From positions 1 to 6,235 of the forward strand of contig DHOL01000031.1 of NCBI GenBank assembly GCA_002410755.1: 6,235 nucleotides of DNA, in the 5' to 3' direction. The translations under genes and the position numbers were made by a program. The stretch is from Ruminococcaceae bacterium UBA5391. Lineage in GTDB: Bacteria; Bacillota; Clostridia; Oscillospirales; Acutalibacteraceae. Shown here one piece after another: positions 5,132 through 6,235 of this stretch (position 1 is its first letter; each line of letters opens with the position of its first letter). The notes beneath the pieces were generated by a model, which searched no databases, was not told the origin of the DNA, and saw only the letters and a program-made list of their open reading frames with translations.

Positions 5132-5716
5132 ATGGAAAAAAGCAACGGTTACTATGTCCATCCGACTGCATGTGTCGACGGCGGAGCAAAGATTGGCAGC
5201 GGGACAAAGATCTGGCACTTCTGTCATATCGGCTCCGGTTGTGTAATTGGTGAAAGCTGCACACTCGGGCAAAATGTTTTTGTAGCACCAGGCGTTAAAA
5301 TTGGAGACTACTGTAAAATTCAGAACAATGTTTCCATCTACGAAGGTGTCGAGCTTGGTGACTATGTTTTCTGCGGCCCCTCCATGGTCTTTACCAATGT
5401 GCAGCGCCCACGTTGCAGATACCCCCAGCGCGGCAGCAGATTTTATTCGCGTACACCCGTCGGGGAAGGTGCAAGCATCGGAGCAAATGCAACCATCGTC
5501 TGCGGGCACAAGATTGGAAAGAATGCTTTTGTCGCAGCCGGCAGCGTTGTCACAAAAGATGTTCCGGATTATGCCATTGTGATGGGTAATCCCGCACGAA
5601 TCTGCGGCTGGGCCTGTGAATGCGGCGCAAAACTTGGGGACAGCCTCATTTGCCCCAAATGCGGAAAGCAGTATATTCCATGCGGAAACGGCCTGAAAGA
5701 AAAAGTGGAAAAATAA
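5132..5716 (+). CDS. wbpD: WbpD-type UDP-sugar 3-N-acetyltransferase (left-handed beta-helix)
   Basis: The 194-residue protein is built of hexapeptide repeats from about residue 9 to 85 (IGSGTK, IGESCT, LGQNVF, IGDYCK, LGDYVF) and again near 110-140, the left-handed beta-helix of trimeric acetyl-CoA-dependent acyltransferases. The stretches KIWHFCHI (26-33), CTLGQNVFVAPGVKIG (43-58), VFCGPSMVFTNV (79-90) and ASIGANATIVCG (114-125) are characteristic of WbpD/WlbB. These enzymes acetylate the 3-amino group of UDP-2-acetamido-3-amino-2,3-dideoxyglucuronic acid in the cytoplasm. A C-terminal CEC...CPKC segment (162-177) could bind zinc. An in-frame ATG at 5105 would add nine residues, but it lies almost at the predicted transcription start. 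The 5132 start has AAGGG (5113-5117) 14 nt upstream and a family-like MEK...YVHPTA beginning. The dehydrogenase follows after 135 bp. Confidence 0.88.
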   Translation: MEKSNGYYVHPTACVDGGAKIGSGTKIWHFCHIGSGCVIGESCTLGQNVFVAPGVKIGDYCKIQNNVSIYEGVELGDYVFCGPSMVFTNVQRPRCRYPQRGSRFYSRTPVGEGASIGANATIVCGHKIGKNAFVAAGSVVTKDVPDYAIVMGNPARICGWACECGAKLGDSLICPKCGKQYIPCGNGLKEKVEK

Positions 5717-5851
5717 CAGATATATTTGGTTTTCCCGTTTTTTAATTGTGCAGCATGGAAAGCAAAGATTAGAGCAGGCTAATTTTAATATTATATGTTA
5801 ACGGTATATTATGTCCCATTCTGAAAAATCTAAAATGATGGAGGATCAGCT
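5717..5851 (+). other. AT-rich gap between acetyltransferase and dehydrogenase genes
   Basis: This 135-bp spacer holds no ORF of note. A weak hairpin, AAGATTAG/CTAATTTT with a 6-nt loop (5765-5786), might slow transcription but is too AU-rich to call a terminator. TATATT/TATTAT sequences at 5805-5812 resemble -10 boxes without a matching -35. The last bases carry GGAGG (5840-5844), a strong ribosome site for the dehydrogenase. Read-through from the acetyltransferase promoter is likely but unproven. Confidence 0.5.
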
Positions 5852-6235
5852 ATGCCGGACATCAAATCAGGACTTCTAAAAAAAATTAAAAACAAAACAG
5901 CTGTTATTGGGATCGTTGGACTCGGTTATGTGGGGCTTCCGCTCGCCGTTGAATTTGCAAAGGCCGGCTTTCGCACCATTGGTTTCGACGTACAGTCCCA
6001 AAAAGTCAATGCTGTAAATGCCGGGAAAAATTACATTGGCGATATTGTCGGCGATACCCTGAAAAAGGTTGTAGAAAGCGGCAAGCTTTCCGCCACATCG
6101 GACTACTCGTTCATTCAGGATATTGATGCTGTTGCAATCTGCGTGCCAACGCCGCTTGATAAATATCAGCAGCCTGATATCAGCTATGTAAAGGGTTCCA
6201 CGGAATCTGTAGCGCAGTATGTTCATCCCGGGATG
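5852..6235 (+). CDS. wbpA: UDP-N-acetylglucosamine 6-dehydrogenase (WbpA-like), N-terminal part
   Basis: The first 128 codons of a nucleotide-sugar dehydrogenase are present and the frame stays open at the window edge; full members have about 430 residues. The protein opens with a Rossmann NAD-binding fold: VIGIVGLGYVGLPLAVEFAK carries the GxGxxG glycines at 23-28, and Asp46 ends the second strand, which favours NAD over NADP. The segment AICVPTPLDKYQQPD (95-109) is typical of the UDP-GlcNAc dehydrogenases (WbpA) rather than UDP-glucose dehydrogenase. The enzyme oxidises C6 of UDP-GlcNAc in two NAD-dependent steps to UDP-GlcNAcA, the first step of the diacetamido-uronic acid route in which WbpD acts fourth. 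GGAGG lies 7 nt before the ATG. The catalytic cysteine and the C-terminal domain are outside the window, so activity cannot be judged here. Confidence 0.92.
   Translation, partial: MPDIKSGLLKKIKNKTAVIGIVGLGYVGLPLAVEFAKAGFRTIGFDVQSQKVNAVNAGKNYIGDIVGDTLKKVVESGKLSATSDYSFIQDIDAVAICVPTPLDKYQQPDISYVKGSTESVAQYVHPGM

Noticed and set aside
5102..5509. A 135-codon reverse-strand frame opposite the acetyltransferase
   Set aside because: It is a shadow of the hexapeptide-repeat gene, with no ribosome site or domain.
5765..5786. Hairpin between acetyltransferase and dehydrogenase as a terminator
   Set aside because: The stem is almost all A-U and G-U pairs, and the T-run is part of the stem.
5876..6226. 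A 116-codon reverse-strand frame opposite the dehydrogenase
   Set aside because: It is a shadow of a clear Rossmann-fold gene.

Overview
The window looks like chromosomal DNA from an anaerobic, endospore-forming Firmicute, most likely class Clostridia. The evidence is a spmA-spmB pair (spore maturation), an AbrB regulator with the four-cysteine tail I associate with clostridial homologues, moderate GC content with AT-rich gaps, and near-consensus sigma-A promoters and Shine-Dalgarno sites. I see no RNA genes, CRISPR array, insertion sequence or phage genes.

Left part (1-1560): spmA and spmB read leftwards with an 8-bp overlap, and spmB runs off the window edge. Divergent from them, abrB has a textbook promoter (TTGACA, 17 bp, TATAAT) and ends at a strong hairpin terminator. 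A transition-state regulator thus sits back to back with a sporulation operon.

Middle part (1601-3647): a leftward two-gene unit encodes a 12-helix MFS efflux-type transporter followed by an ArsR-like winged-helix regulator. A near-consensus promoter lies upstream of the transporter. A 41-bp imperfect palindrome overlaps its -10 box and the predicted transcription start, so it is a good candidate operator for the regulator encoded in the same unit. A second possible promoter (extended -10) overlaps the transporter stop codon and could drive the regulator alone.

Right part (3607-6235): this is part of a nucleotide-sugar or surface-glycan locus. A DegT/DnrJ/EryC1/StrS aminotransferase reads leftwards and ends at a clear terminator. 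Reading rightwards are a WbpD-type left-handed beta-helix N-acetyltransferase and the start of a WbpA-type UDP-N-acetylglucosamine 6-dehydrogenase. The two arms are driven by back-to-back promoters, each with a TTGACT -35 box and a 17-bp spacer. The dehydrogenase and acetyltransferase fit the route to UDP-2,3-diacetamido-2,3-dideoxyuronic acids. The oxidoreductase expected between them (WbpB-like) is not in the window. The aminotransferase looks more like the ArnB/PseC branch (C4 amination) than WbpE (C3 amination), so its place in the pathway is open. Its roughly 110-nt leader contains two hairpins and a possible 8-codon upstream ORF.

Most of the window is ordinary biology. The points worth a second look are regulatory: the transporter operator, the structured leader of the aminotransferase, and the paired divergent promoters. 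I did not find convincing evidence of an entirely new system.
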